Shown piece after piece: positions 16,311 through 24,720 of a DNA stretch of 45,845 bases. This DNA is from Gemmatimonadota bacterium (GTDB taxonomy: Bacteria > Gemmatimonadota > Gemmatimonadetes > Gemmatimonadales > GWC2-71-9). Location of the stretch: positions 1-45,845 of the forward strand of contig JAEUJI010000073.1 in the NCBI GenBank assembly GCA_016794805.1, given 5' to 3'. The notes beneath the pieces were generated by a model. It made no database searches, was not told the DNA's origin, and saw only the letters and a program-made list of their open reading frames with translations. Every line of letters starts with the position of its first letter. Within the stretch, counting starts at the first letter, position 1. A program made the translations under genes and the position numbers.

Positions 16311-18112
16311 CCGAGCCATCGCGGGGGGTGGTGCCGCGCGCGGCCGCGCTCGGCGTCGTCAGCATTGCCCTCGCGAGCGGGCTGCTGGAAGCACTGATCC
16401 TGGTCCTGCTGCGCCAGTGGCATGGCTTCGCGTGGAGCGGCCCGGACGCATTCTGGATGGCGCCCCTGGCATACCTCGCCTTCTACTCGGTGGCGGCGGC
16501 GCCGCTGCTGCTGGCGGCCTGGCTCTGGCCCCGGGTCGCGCGGCTCCAGCTGCTTCTCGCCCCGTTCCTGGTGGCGTCTTCCTACTGCCTGCTGCTGGTG
16601 GCCTTCACCTCGAGCCTCCACTGGACTGCGCGGCTGCTGCTGGCGCTGGGGCTGGGCCTCACCGCGTCACGGCGGCTGGCCGCGAGCCTGGTCACGCCAC
16701 GCCAGTGGCTGCCGGTCGCGGGCTCGCTGCTCGGGGCGGTCGGGGTCGCGGCCGCCGTCGTGGTCGGGGTCCCGACGCTGCTGGAGCGAGCACGGCACGG
16801 GGGCGCGCGTCCTGGCGCCCCAAGCGTCCTGCTCATCATCCTCGACACCGTGCGGGCCAAGTCGCTGAGCCTCTACGGCTACTCGCGCCCCACCACGCCA
16901 AACCTCGAGCGGTGGGCCGCCCGGGCGGTGGTCTTCGACTCCGCCTACGCCCCATCCTCCTGGACCCTGCCCTCCCACGCCTCCTACTTCACCGGCCGGC
17001 CGCACCGGGAGTTGCGGGTGGACTGGCTGGAGCCGCTGGCGGATTCGGTGCCGGTGCTCGCCGAGGCGTTCGCGCAGGCGGGTTACCGCACGGGGGGCTT
17101 CGCCTCCAACTGGTTCTACACCACACGGGAGTCGGGGCTGGCCCGCGGGTTCGCGCACTACCAGGACTTCCGCCGGACCGCCAAGCAGCTGCTGCTCCAT
17201 TCGGCGCCGGGGCAGCTGCTGGTGAGCCGTCACCCCGGGCACTACGAACGGGAGCGTGATGTCCACCGGAAGGATGCGTCGGTGGTCAGTGAGGAGTTCC
17301 TGGCATGGGCCACACAGGACACCAGCAGGCCCTTCTTTGCATTCCTCAACTATTTCGACGCCCACAAGCCGTACGCCACCCCGCCGGGGGGGCACCCGGA
17401 TTTCGGGGGGACAAGGAAGGCCGTCGACGGCTACGACGTGAACGTCTGGTATCTCGACCGGGAGCTGGGGGCGCTGCTGGAGGAACTGGACCGGCGCGGG
17501 ACCCTCAAGGACACGTGGGTGGTCATTACCTCCGACCACGGCGAGCTCTTCGGCGAGCATGGCCTGCAGGGGCACGGCAACAGCCTCTATGGCCCATCCC
17601 TGCATGTCCCGATGATGATCCTGGGCCCGAACCTGCCCGAGGGCCGGCGGATCACTCATCCCGTGACGGTTGCCGATGTGGCCCGCACCCTGGTCGAAGT
17701 GGCGGATATCCCCGCGCCGGCCATCGAAGGCGAGTCCCTGGGGGACTGCTGGACCAGGCCGGCCTGCGGCGACACGGTGCCGCCGGTGATCGGCGCGGCG
17801 CTGACCGGGCCCGAGGAGGTTTCCCCGGGTGACACGCTCGGCGCGAAGCCGTGGGTGGCGGTGTTCAGCAACGGCTGGGAGTACCTCCGGCACGCCGACG
17901 GCGAGGAGGAGCTGTATCTCCTTCCCCGGGATTCCAGCGAGACGCAGAACCTGGCCGGCGACCCCGGACTCGCGGACACCCTCGAGCGCCTTCGGGAAGC
18001 GGCGCAGGAGTACGAACTGCCGGGCACGACCCCACCCGACACGATGCCGCCCGACGTGACGCCCCCGGATTCGGCGCCACCGGATTCGACGCCGCCGCCG
18101 GACCAGCCATGA
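16307..18112 (+). CDS. Array protein 5: five-helix alkaline phosphatase-superfamily membrane protein with Pro/Asp-rich tail
   Basis: A 601-aa paralogue. The ATG at 16307 overlaps the preceding stop (ATGA) and is preferred to the upstream in-frame start at 16250. Asp180 (LIILDTVRA), Thr220 (SWTLPSHASYFTG) and Asp410-His411 (TSDHGELFGEHG) form the expected site. The block STAPW before the Thr is changed to APSSW. After the last domain strand the protein carries an extra disordered tail of five PPDxx units not seen in the other copies, which might span peptidoglycan or bind a partner. The gene overlaps the next ATG by 4 bp. Confidence 0.86.
   Translation: MTEPSRGVVPRAAALGVVSIALASGLLEALILVLLRQWHGFAWSGPDAFWMAPLAYLAFYSVAAAPLLLAAWLWPRVARLQLLLAPFLVASSYCLLLVAFTSSLHWTARLLLALGLGLTASRRLAASLVTPRQWLPVAGSLLGAVGVAAAVVVGVPTLLERARHGGARPGAPSVLLIILDTVRAKSLSLYGYSRPTTPNLERWAARAVVFDSAYAPSSWTLPSHASYFTGRPHRELRVDWLEPLADSVPVLAEAFAQAGYRTGGFASNWFYTTRESGLARGFAHYQDFRRTAKQLLLHSAPGQLLVSRHPGHYERERDVHRKDASVVSEEFLAWATQDTSRPFFAFLNYFDAHKPYATPPGGHPDFGGTRKAVDGYDVNVWYLDRELGALLEELDRRGTLKDTWVVITSDHGELFGEHGLQGHGNSLYGPSLHVPMMILGPNLPEGRRITHPVTVADVARTLVEVADIPAPAIEGESLGDCWTRPACGDTVPPVIGAALTGPEEVSPGDTLGAKPWVAVFSNGWEYLRHADGEEELYLLPRDSSETQNLAGDPGLADTLERLREAAQEYELPGTTPPDTMPPDVTPPDSAPPDSTPPPDQP
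18032..18109 (+). repeat. 15-bp tandem repeat encoding PPDxx pentapeptides
   Basis: Five units encode PPDTM, PPDVT, PPDSA, PPDST and PPDQP, with one extra Pro codon before the last unit, at the very end of array gene 5. Units differ mainly at wobble bases and in the last two residues, so the peptide repeat looks selected rather than freshly duplicated. The same stretch carries the start of the next gene at 18109. Confidence 0.75.
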
Positions 18113-19959
18113 TGCCGGGAACCGAAACTTCGCCCCGGCCGGGCGCGCGACAGGTCCTGACCCTGGCGGTCTGGCTCGGCATCGTGGGCGGGCTGCTCGA
18201 GGTGGCGCTGGTCTTCTATCGCCGCGCGGCCGACGGGGAGTTCACCGGGCGCCCCCGGGACCTGCTGTGGCTGGCGCCCCTGACCTACGCGCTGCTCTAC
18301 CTGCTCTGGGCCGGAATGGTGTTGCTGGTGTCGGGGAAGTGGCGGCGGCTCTCTCCCATCCCCGTCGTCGGTTTCGGCTGCGGCGGCGCGATCGTGGCGA
18401 GCCTGCTCACCACCCACTTCGGCCCCCGGCTGCACCCCGCGGCGGTGCTGCTGCTTGGACTGGGCGCCGGGCTCCAGCTCGCCCGCATGCTGGGCCGGAA
18501 CGGCGGCCTGCTGCCGCTGGTCCGACGGACCACCCCCTGGCTCCTGCTCGTGCTGCTCCTGGTCGCGGCGGGGAGCGTGGGCCGGCGGGCCTGGCAGGAG
18601 CGGCGGGCGCGAGCCGCCCTCCCGGCCGCCACGGCCGGCGCCCCGAACGTCCTGCTGCTGGTGCTCGACACGGTGCGCGCCGCGAGCCTCAGTCTCTATG
18701 GGCACAACCGCCCCACCAGTCCCACGATGGAGCGGGTCGGGCACGAGGGCGTGGTGTTTGACCAGGCGCTCTCCACTGCCCCGTGGACCCTGCCGAGTCA
18801 CGCCAGCATGTTCACCGGCCGCTGGCCGCACGAGCAGACGACCAGCTGGTTCCGGCCCCTGGACAAGACGGACTCCACCCTGGCGGAGGCGCTCGCCGGG
18901 CGCGGCTACGCCACCGGCGGATTCGTCGCCAACCTGCTCTACACCGACTACGAGAAGGGCCTGGGGCGCGGCTTCCAGCGCTATACCGACTTCGGGTTCG
19001 GCCTGGCGACGATGCTCAACAGCTGCACCCTCACCCGCCGGCTCGCCGGGGCGCGGTCGCTGCGGGTCCTGCTGGGCACCGACGAGATGCTCACCCGGAA
19101 GCACGGCACCGACGTCAACGCCGAGTTCCTGGCGTGGCAGGCGGGGCTCGAAGGGCGGCCGTTCTTCGCGTTCCTCAACTACTTCGACGCCCACGACCCG
19201 TATATCCCGCCCCCGGAGTGGTTCCGCCGGATCGCCGGGTACGAGCGCCGCGACGAACTGAGCCCGCTCCGGCGGCTCGGCGTCCTGCAGCGCCGGGACG
19301 GGATGCGCCCGGAGGAGATCCTCTACGAGCGGGACGCCTACGAGGCGGCCATCGCCTGGCTGGACGCGATGATCGGGGAGCTGCTCACCGAGCTCGAGCG
19401 ACGCGGCGCCCTGGAGAACACCATCCTGGTGATCACGTCGGACCATGGCGAGGAGTTCGGTGAGCACGGAGTCTTCCTCCACGGGCACACGCTCTACCGG
19501 GACGCCATCCACGTCCCGCTCGTGATCCGGGCGCCGGGGCGGGTCCCGGCGGGAGTCCGGGTGACGCCGCCGGTGAGCCTCCGCGACCTGCCCGCCACGC
19601 TCCTCTCCCTGGCCACGGCCAGGCCGAACAAAACCTTTCCGGGCGGCAGCCTGGCGCGGTTCTGGAGCGGCGGCCTCCAGCAGGCCGAGCCGGTGCTGAG
19701 CGAAGTGCAGCAGGCGGTCCGCATGCCGGAGTGGTATCCGGCGGCCGGCGGCATGCTTCGCGCCCTGACCGACACCAGTCATCATTTCATCCTCAACCCC
19801 AAGGGGCCACCGCAGCTGTTCGACTGGCGGGCTGATCCAGAGGAACGGGTCAACCTGGCCGGCACGCCGTCCGGGGACTCGCTGGTGCCGCGCTATGAGG
19901 CGCCGCTCCGGGCGCTTCCCCCCTTTCCCAGTCCCGCGCGCAAGGTGGAGTTCCCGTGA
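18109..19959 (+). CDS. Array protein 6: five-helix alkaline phosphatase-superfamily membrane protein
   Basis: A 616-aa paralogue, starting at ATG 18109 (overlap ATGA; a second ATG follows directly at 18112). Helix 1 holds the shared Glu (VGGLLEVALVF) and helix 2 the WLAPLTYALLY motif common to the array. Asp187 (LLLVLDTVRA), Thr227 (PWTLPSHASMFTG) and Asp445-His446 (TSDHGEEFGEHG) are intact, and HVPLVI is present. It has the longest insert between DAHDPY and DHG (about residues 365-420, rich in Arg and Glu). The stop overlaps the start of the GT39-like gene. Confidence 0.86.
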   Translation: MMPGTETSPRPGARQVLTLAVWLGIVGGLLEVALVFYRRAADGEFTGRPRDLLWLAPLTYALLYLLWAGMVLLVSGKWRRLSPIPVVGFGCGGAIVASLLTTHFGPRLHPAAVLLLGLGAGLQLARMLGRNGGLLPLVRRTTPWLLLVLLLVAAGSVGRRAWQERRARAALPAATAGAPNVLLLVLDTVRAASLSLYGHNRPTSPTMERVGHEGVVFDQALSTAPWTLPSHASMFTGRWPHEQTTSWFRPLDKTDSTLAEALAGRGYATGGFVANLLYTDYEKGLGRGFQRYTDFGFGLATMLNSCTLTRRLAGARSLRVLLGTDEMLTRKHGTDVNAEFLAWQAGLEGRPFFAFLNYFDAHDPYIPPPEWFRRIAGYERRDELSPLRRLGVLQRRDGMRPEEILYERDAYEAAIAWLDAMIGELLTELERRGALENTILVITSDHGEEFGEHGVFLHGHTLYRDAIHVPLVIRAPGRVPAGVRVTPPVSLRDLPATLLSLATARPNKTFPGGSLARFWSGGLQQAEPVLSEVQQAVRMPEWYPAAGGMLRALTDTSHHFILNPKGPPQLFDWRADPEERVNLAGTPSGDSLVPRYEAPLRALPPFPSPARKVEFP

Positions 19960-21377
19960 CGCCGGAGCGGTGGAGCCGGGACCGGTGGTTCCTTGGGGTG
20001 CTGGCCGGCTCGGTCCTGCTCAAGCTCGTGCTCGCCTTCGTGGTGCGGCACGACGCCGCGATCCTCGACGAGGCCGCCTATCTGGAGCTGGCCCAGGGAC
20101 TGGCGGCGGGCCGCGGGTTTGACGGCACCTTCCGTCCACCCGGCTACCCCGCGTTCCTCGCCATCTGGCTCTGGCTCGGTGCCGGCACTCTGGGCGCCCG
20201 CCTGGCGCAGGTGGGACTGTCGGCGGTTTCGACGATCATCGTCTACCGGCTCGGAGCCCGCGCGGGCGGAATCCGGGTGGCACGGGTGGCGGCGGCGGTC
20301 GTCGCATTCGACCCGGTGCTGATCGCGTTCTCCCACCGGCTCTGGTCCGAGACCCTGTTCATCACCGTGCTGCTGCTGGCGGTGGACCTGCTGGTGCGTC
20401 CCTGGCAGGAGCGCTCGCTGGCCCGGACGGCCGCGGCTGGGGTGCTGTTCGGGCTGGGCGCGCTGATCCGTCCCATGCTGGTCACCGCCCTGCCGTTCCT
20501 GGCCCTCTGGCTGTTGTGGGAAGCGTGGCTGGGGCGGCGGGAGGGAGCCGGGATGCAGCTGGCGGGCCGGGGGCTGCACCTGGGGCTGCTGGCCGGGGTG
20601 ATGTTCGCGCTGATCCTGCCCTGGACCGCGCGCAACCAGCGCACCACCGGGACCTTCATCCTGATCGACAGCAACGGCCCGTTCAACATCCTGGTGGGGA
20701 GCCAGCCCGAGTCGCGCTTCGTGGACAAGGACGATCTCTGGTCGGATCGGTACGGCGTCGTCGATGGGCGCGCCTACACCGAACTGGTGCGGGAGGATGC
20801 GGCCCGGGCACAGGCCGGCGCCATGCGCGAGGCCCGGGCCAATATCGCCGCGGACCCCGTCGGGTTCCTGGCCAAGTGCCTCTGGGAGGCGGGCCACTTC
20901 TGGACCCTCGACTCCTTCCTGCTGCGCCACCTGCGCAACGACTGGTACGGGAAAGGCGTCCCGGGGTGGGTGACGCCGCTGGTCACGGTGCTCGCCGCCG
21001 GCTTCTTCGCGGCGCTGGCCCTCGCCGGGCTCGCGGGCCTGCTTACCGCGCTGGACGTTCCGGTCCTGCGGCTGGGGCTGCTGCTGCTGCTCCAGTCCCT
21101 GTTCCTCTTCGGCGCCACCTATGCCCTCTCCCGCTATTCGGTGCCGCTCCGGCCGTTCCTGGCGCTGGGAGCCGCCTTCCTGGTGGCGGGACCGGTCACT
21201 CCGGGGGAACGATGGCGCGCGCTCCGCGGCGGCCACCGCCTGGTGACGGCGCTCGCGCTGGCGCTGGTCTCCCTGAGCTGGGTGCGGGACCTGCCGCTCC
21301 TGGCTGACCTGCTCCGGAACGAAGGCGCCGGCCACCGCTTCCGCATGGAGCAGACCCCGCCGACCCCGGGCACCTGA
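19956..21377 (+). CDS. GT39-like (ArnT/PMT family) membrane glycosyltransferase
   Basis: A 473-aa GT-C fold enzyme expected to use a polyprenyl-phosphate sugar donor on the periplasmic side. After helix 1 the first loop has DEAAYLELAQGLAAGRGF with the acidic Asp-Glu expected for catalysis, then RPPGYPAFLAIWLWLG as in ArnT relatives. About ten to twelve helices follow and a positive C-terminal end. The GTG at 19956 overlaps the stop of array gene 6, so it belongs to the same transcript. Acceptor and donor cannot be told from the sequence. Confidence 0.82.
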   Translation: MTPERWSRDRWFLGVLAGSVLLKLVLAFVVRHDAAILDEAAYLELAQGLAAGRGFDGTFRPPGYPAFLAIWLWLGAGTLGARLAQVGLSAVSTIIVYRLGARAGGIRVARVAAAVVAFDPVLIAFSHRLWSETLFITVLLLAVDLLVRPWQERSLARTAAAGVLFGLGALIRPMLVTALPFLALWLLWEAWLGRREGAGMQLAGRGLHLGLLAGVMFALILPWTARNQRTTGTFILIDSNGPFNILVGSQPESRFVDKDDLWSDRYGVVDGRAYTELVREDAARAQAGAMREARANIAADPVGFLAKCLWEAGHFWTLDSFLLRHLRNDWYGKGVPGWVTPLVTVLAAGFFAALALAGLAGLLTALDVPVLRLGLLLLLQSLFLFGATYALSRYSVPLRPFLALGAAFLVAGPVTPGERWRALRGGHRLVTALALALVSLSWVRDLPLLADLLRNEGAGHRFRMEQTPPTPGT

Positions 21378-21380
21378 CCC

Positions 21381-23150
21381 ATGACCGCCATCCTCCTCGC
21401 CACCTTCCTGGCGCTGCTCGCCCTCGGGGCTCCCGGCCGCGGCCGGGGGCTCCTCGCCCTGCGCGACCTGACCCGCACCCTGTTTGCGTCCCGGATCGTG
21501 GTGCCCACGGTGGTGGTACTCGCGCTGGTCGCGGTCCTGGGCCGGCGCTACCTGGACGTGACGGCGTACGCCGAACGGGTGGCGGTCACCAGCGTCGGGT
21601 TCCTCGCACTCTATGTCCTGGCCGACCGGCTGGAGTGGGGCTCCAGCCGGATCGTGGCGTGGTGCGACCGGCGCACCCTGCCCCAGCTGCTTCTGGCCGG
21701 CAGCATCGCCAGCCTGCTGGCCGGATGGCGCCTGCTGGACTTCTTCCCCCATGTGAGCGACGAGGTCGCCTACCTCTTCCAGGCCAAGGCGATGTCGCAG
21801 GGCGCGCTGAGCTTTCCCGCCCCCGATCCCGCCGGGTCCTTCGTGTTCATTCACACCATGGTGGAGCACGGCCGCTGGTTCGGGATCATGAACCCGGGGT
21901 GGCCCGCCCTGCTCGCCCTCGGGGAGGCGATGCGCGCCCCATGGCTGATCAACCCGCTGCTCGGGGCGCTCGCGCTGTGGCTGTTCAACGGCTTCTTCCG
22001 CGAAGCGGGATTCACCAGCCGCACCCGGCGGCTGGCGCTGCTGCTGCTGGCGGTCTCGCCGTTCCTGCTGTTCATGAATGGCACCTTCATGGCCCACCCG
22101 GCCAACCTGGCGCTGTTCGGCGCGTTCTGCTGGAGCTGGGCCCGGCTGCTGCGCACCGAGTCCCGCCGCGATGCGGTCCTCGCGGGGCTGGCGCTGGGCC
22201 TCAACCTGCTGGTGCGGCCGATCGACGCGGTGGCGGTGAGCCTCCCCTTCGCCGTGCAGGGCCTGCTCCGGTTGCGGCGGAACCCGCGCCTGCTCCCGCT
22301 CTTCGCGATCACCACGATCGTGGCCAGCGGCGGCGTGCTGCTCACCCTGCTCTACAACCGGGCGCTCACCGGCGACGCGATGGTCATGCCGATGAGCCGG
22401 TACTTCGAGCTGCGGAACCCCCTCGAGCGCTTCGGGATGGGGTTCGGCGCGGATATGGGCACCAAGATCCACGGCGACGAATGGCCGGGGTTCTATCCTG
22501 CGGACGCGGTGGCGGTGAGCAGCTACCGGCTGGCGCAGCTCTTCCTGGATCTCTTCGGGCTCCCCATCCTGCCGGTGGCCGCGCTGGCCCTGGCCGTGGT
22601 GCGCCGCCGGGACTGGGACGAGTGGTTCACCGTCCTGCTCGGCACCATCGCCTCCCTGGTCGGCGTGTACTTCTTCCATTTCTACCATGGCATCGCGTAC
22701 GGGTCCCGCCACCTCTACCTCGCGGCGCCCGCCCTCGCCCTGGCGATGGCCCGGCCGGCCGCCGACTGGCTGGAGCGGGGCACCCCCGAGGTGACCCGGC
22801 GGGGGCGCGCGGTGGTGGTCGCGCTGCTGGCGTTCACGCTGCTCTTCGCCTATCCCCCGCTCTGTCACGAGTACGGGCGGCTGTACCGGAACGTGGATGG
22901 ACGGGTGCGAGACGCGGGCAGTGTGACGAAGCTCACCAACGCCCTGGTCTTCGTGGATGAAGCCCGGTGGGGCTGGAAATTCACCTTCCCGCTCAACGAT
23001 TACCCTCTGGAAGCCAACCGGGTACTCTTCGTCCGGGACTCGGCCGCGCTCAACCCCCGTGTGGCCGAACGCTTCCCCGGTCGTCAATCCTATCGCCTGA
23101 CGATCGAACGCGACGGCGGCGTCACCCTGACCCCGCTCGCAGGACCCTGA
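21381..23150 (+). CDS. Polytopic membrane glycosyltransferase, GT39-like
   Basis: A 589-aa integral membrane protein with about twelve helices and a short C-terminal soluble part. The loop FFPHVSDEVAYLFQAKAM contains the Asp-Glu seen in GT-C enzymes at the same place. GIMNPGWPALLALG and VRPIDAVAVSLPF are further conserved-looking loops. The C-terminal 100 residues form a small periplasmic domain (LNDYPLEANRVLFVRDSA). It starts 3 bp after the previous gene. Compared with the upstream GT39-like protein it has an extra N-terminal helix pair. It could be a protein or glycan glycosyltransferase; the exact substrate is unknown. Confidence 0.75.
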   Translation: MTAILLATFLALLALGAPGRGRGLLALRDLTRTLFASRIVVPTVVVLALVAVLGRRYLDVTAYAERVAVTSVGFLALYVLADRLEWGSSRIVAWCDRRTLPQLLLAGSIASLLAGWRLLDFFPHVSDEVAYLFQAKAMSQGALSFPAPDPAGSFVFIHTMVEHGRWFGIMNPGWPALLALGEAMRAPWLINPLLGALALWLFNGFFREAGFTSRTRRLALLLLAVSPFLLFMNGTFMAHPANLALFGAFCWSWARLLRTESRRDAVLAGLALGLNLLVRPIDAVAVSLPFAVQGLLRLRRNPRLLPLFAITTIVASGGVLLTLLYNRALTGDAMVMPMSRYFELRNPLERFGMGFGADMGTKIHGDEWPGFYPADAVAVSSYRLAQLFLDLFGLPILPVAALALAVVRRRDWDEWFTVLLGTIASLVGVYFFHFYHGIAYGSRHLYLAAPALALAMARPAADWLERGTPEVTRRGRAVVVALLAFTLLFAYPPLCHEYGRLYRNVDGRVRDAGSVTKLTNALVFVDEARWGWKFTFPLNDYPLEANRVLFVRDSAALNPRVAERFPGRQSYRLTIERDGGVTLTPLAGP

Positions 23151-23166
23151 GGATGAGCCCGCTCCG

Positions 23167-24720
23167 ATGCCCCAGCACTCCCGCCCCCGTCCGCTCCACG
23201 CCGCACTGACCCTCCTGGCCCTCGTTCTGAGCAGCTGGACCTGCAGCAATGCGTCTGGCCCGAACGGCGGCGGCGGGGGCGGCATTGATACCCTGCCGCC
23301 TCCCGCGCCATCGGAAAGCCTCGGGGTCGCCTTCTCGACGTACCTGGGCGGGACCCAGGAGGACATGGTGCGGGACGCGGCGGTGACGCCCCAGGGCAAC
23401 TTCGTGGTGGTTGGCAGCTCGCAGTCCACCGGGTTCCCGACGCCCGGCACCGGCTTCGACCACAGCTTCGCCACCGGCGGCGCCGCCGTGAGCGAGGCCT
23501 TCATCCTGGCGTTCACGCCGCAGGGCACCCCGCTCTGGTCCAACCTGATCGGGGGCCCGAACTTCGAACGCTTCTACGGGGTCGAGGTCAGCCCCGGCGG
23601 GAGCATCTTCACCTCCGGCCGCGCGGGGGCGTCGTTCCCGGTGACCGCCGGGGTGTTCCAGCCGGTGTTCGCCGGCGGGAACGCCGGCCCCAAGTACAGC
23701 ACCCAGGATGGCCTGGCCTGCCGCCTGGCCGGCGACGGCAGCGCGATGACCTGGTGCAGCTACTTCGGCGACAGCGACGACACCCCGGCACGGGACGTGG
23801 CCATCGACGCCGCGGAGAACCTCTACATCGTGACGTCCGATTCGATGGACGGCTATCCCTCCGCCTGGTTCGCCGGGAGCTACCAGCCGGTCCGGAGCGG
23901 GAAGGCGGACGCGGTGGTGGCAAAGCTCTCCAGCGACGGCACCCAGGTGCTCTGGGCCACCTACATCGGCGGCTCGCAGGACGAGAACCACGCCAATTCG
24001 GTGCGGGTGGACGCCACCGGGGTCTATGTCCTGACCTTTACCCATTCCGCCGACATGCCCACCACGGCGGGCGCCGCGAGCCGGACGCTCCGCGGCCCCA
24101 CCGACCTCTACGTCGCCAAGCTCAGCCTCGACGGCAAGACCCTGCTCTACGGCACCTACCTCGGCGGCTCCGCGGGTGAGGCGACGGAGACCCACCAGCT
24201 GGCGGTCGACGCCCAGGGGAACGCCTACGTCACGGGGATGACCAGCTCGAGCGATTTTCCCACCACGGCGGGCGCCGCGCAGCCGGGCTATGGCGGGGCC
24301 CCGCGCGACGGCTTCGTGGCCAAGCTCTCCCCGACCGGCGGGCTGATCGCGGCGACGTACATCGGTGGCAACAACGAGGATTTCGGGGAGGGCATCGGGA
24401 TCGACGCGGCGGGCAACGTGGTGCTGAGCGGCGCCACCAGCTCGCCGGACTTTGCCACCAACCAGTCCAGCGGCACGCCGGGCGGTGGGCAGGATGCCTT
24501 CCTGGTGCGCCTCACCCCGAACCTCGGCCGGGTGATCAACAGCCTCCGCTTCGGCGGATCCGGGAACGACATCGGCCGCGGCATCGCGACCGCGGCCGAC
24601 AGCTCGATCGTGTTCGTGGGGATGACGTCGTCGGCCAACTGGCCGATGAGCGGCGCCTACCAGCCGACCCACGGCGGGTCGAGCGACGGGTTCGTGGTGC
24701 GGCTGGCGCCGGTCAACTAG
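23167..24720 (+). CDS. Secreted SBBP-type beta-propeller repeat protein
   Basis: A 517-aa exported protein and the last gene of the array operon (16-bp gap). The signal peptide LHAALTLLALVLSSW ends at Cys26 (SSWTCSN), which hints at lipidation, but Trp-Thr before Cys is a poor lipobox. A glycine-rich linker is followed by about seven repeats of the form YIGG-x(n)-D-x-V-x-VD-x-x-GN-x-Y-x-TG-x-T-x-S-x-x-FP ending in F(V/L)x(K/R)L, the pattern of SBBP (beta-propeller) repeats. It may bind glycan or form an outer-surface layer. There is no PEP-CTERM tail; the protein ends in GFVVRLAPVN. Its TAG overlaps the convergent amidohydrolase stop by 3 bp. Confidence 0.8.
   Translation: MPQHSRPRPLHAALTLLALVLSSWTCSNASGPNGGGGGGIDTLPPPAPSESLGVAFSTYLGGTQEDMVRDAAVTPQGNFVVVGSSQSTGFPTPGTGFDHSFATGGAAVSEAFILAFTPQGTPLWSNLIGGPNFERFYGVEVSPGGSIFTSGRAGASFPVTAGVFQPVFAGGNAGPKYSTQDGLACRLAGDGSAMTWCSYFGDSDDTPARDVAIDAAENLYIVTSDSMDGYPSAWFAGSYQPVRSGKADAVVAKLSSDGTQVLWATYIGGSQDENHANSVRVDATGVYVLTFTHSADMPTTAGAASRTLRGPTDLYVAKLSLDGKTLLYGTYLGGSAGEATETHQLAVDAQGNAYVTGMTSSSDFPTTAGAAQPGYGGAPRDGFVAKLSPTGGLIAATYIGGNNEDFGEGIGIDAAGNVVLSGATSSPDFATNQSSGTPGGGQDAFLVRLTPNLGRVINSLRFGGSGNDIGRGIATAADSSIVFVGMTSSANWPMSGAYQPTHGGSSDGFVVRLAPVN

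Noticed and set aside
9084-19959. Annotation of the array as sulfatases
   Set aside because: No copy has Cys or Ser in the C/S-x-P-x-R formylglycine motif; the position is Thr followed by x-P/A-S-H.
19893-23543. A 1216-codon open frame on the minus strand
   Set aside because: It is antisense to array gene 6 and both GT39-like genes, has a Gly/Arg/Gln/His/Glu-rich composition with no domain pattern, and arises from high third-position GC.
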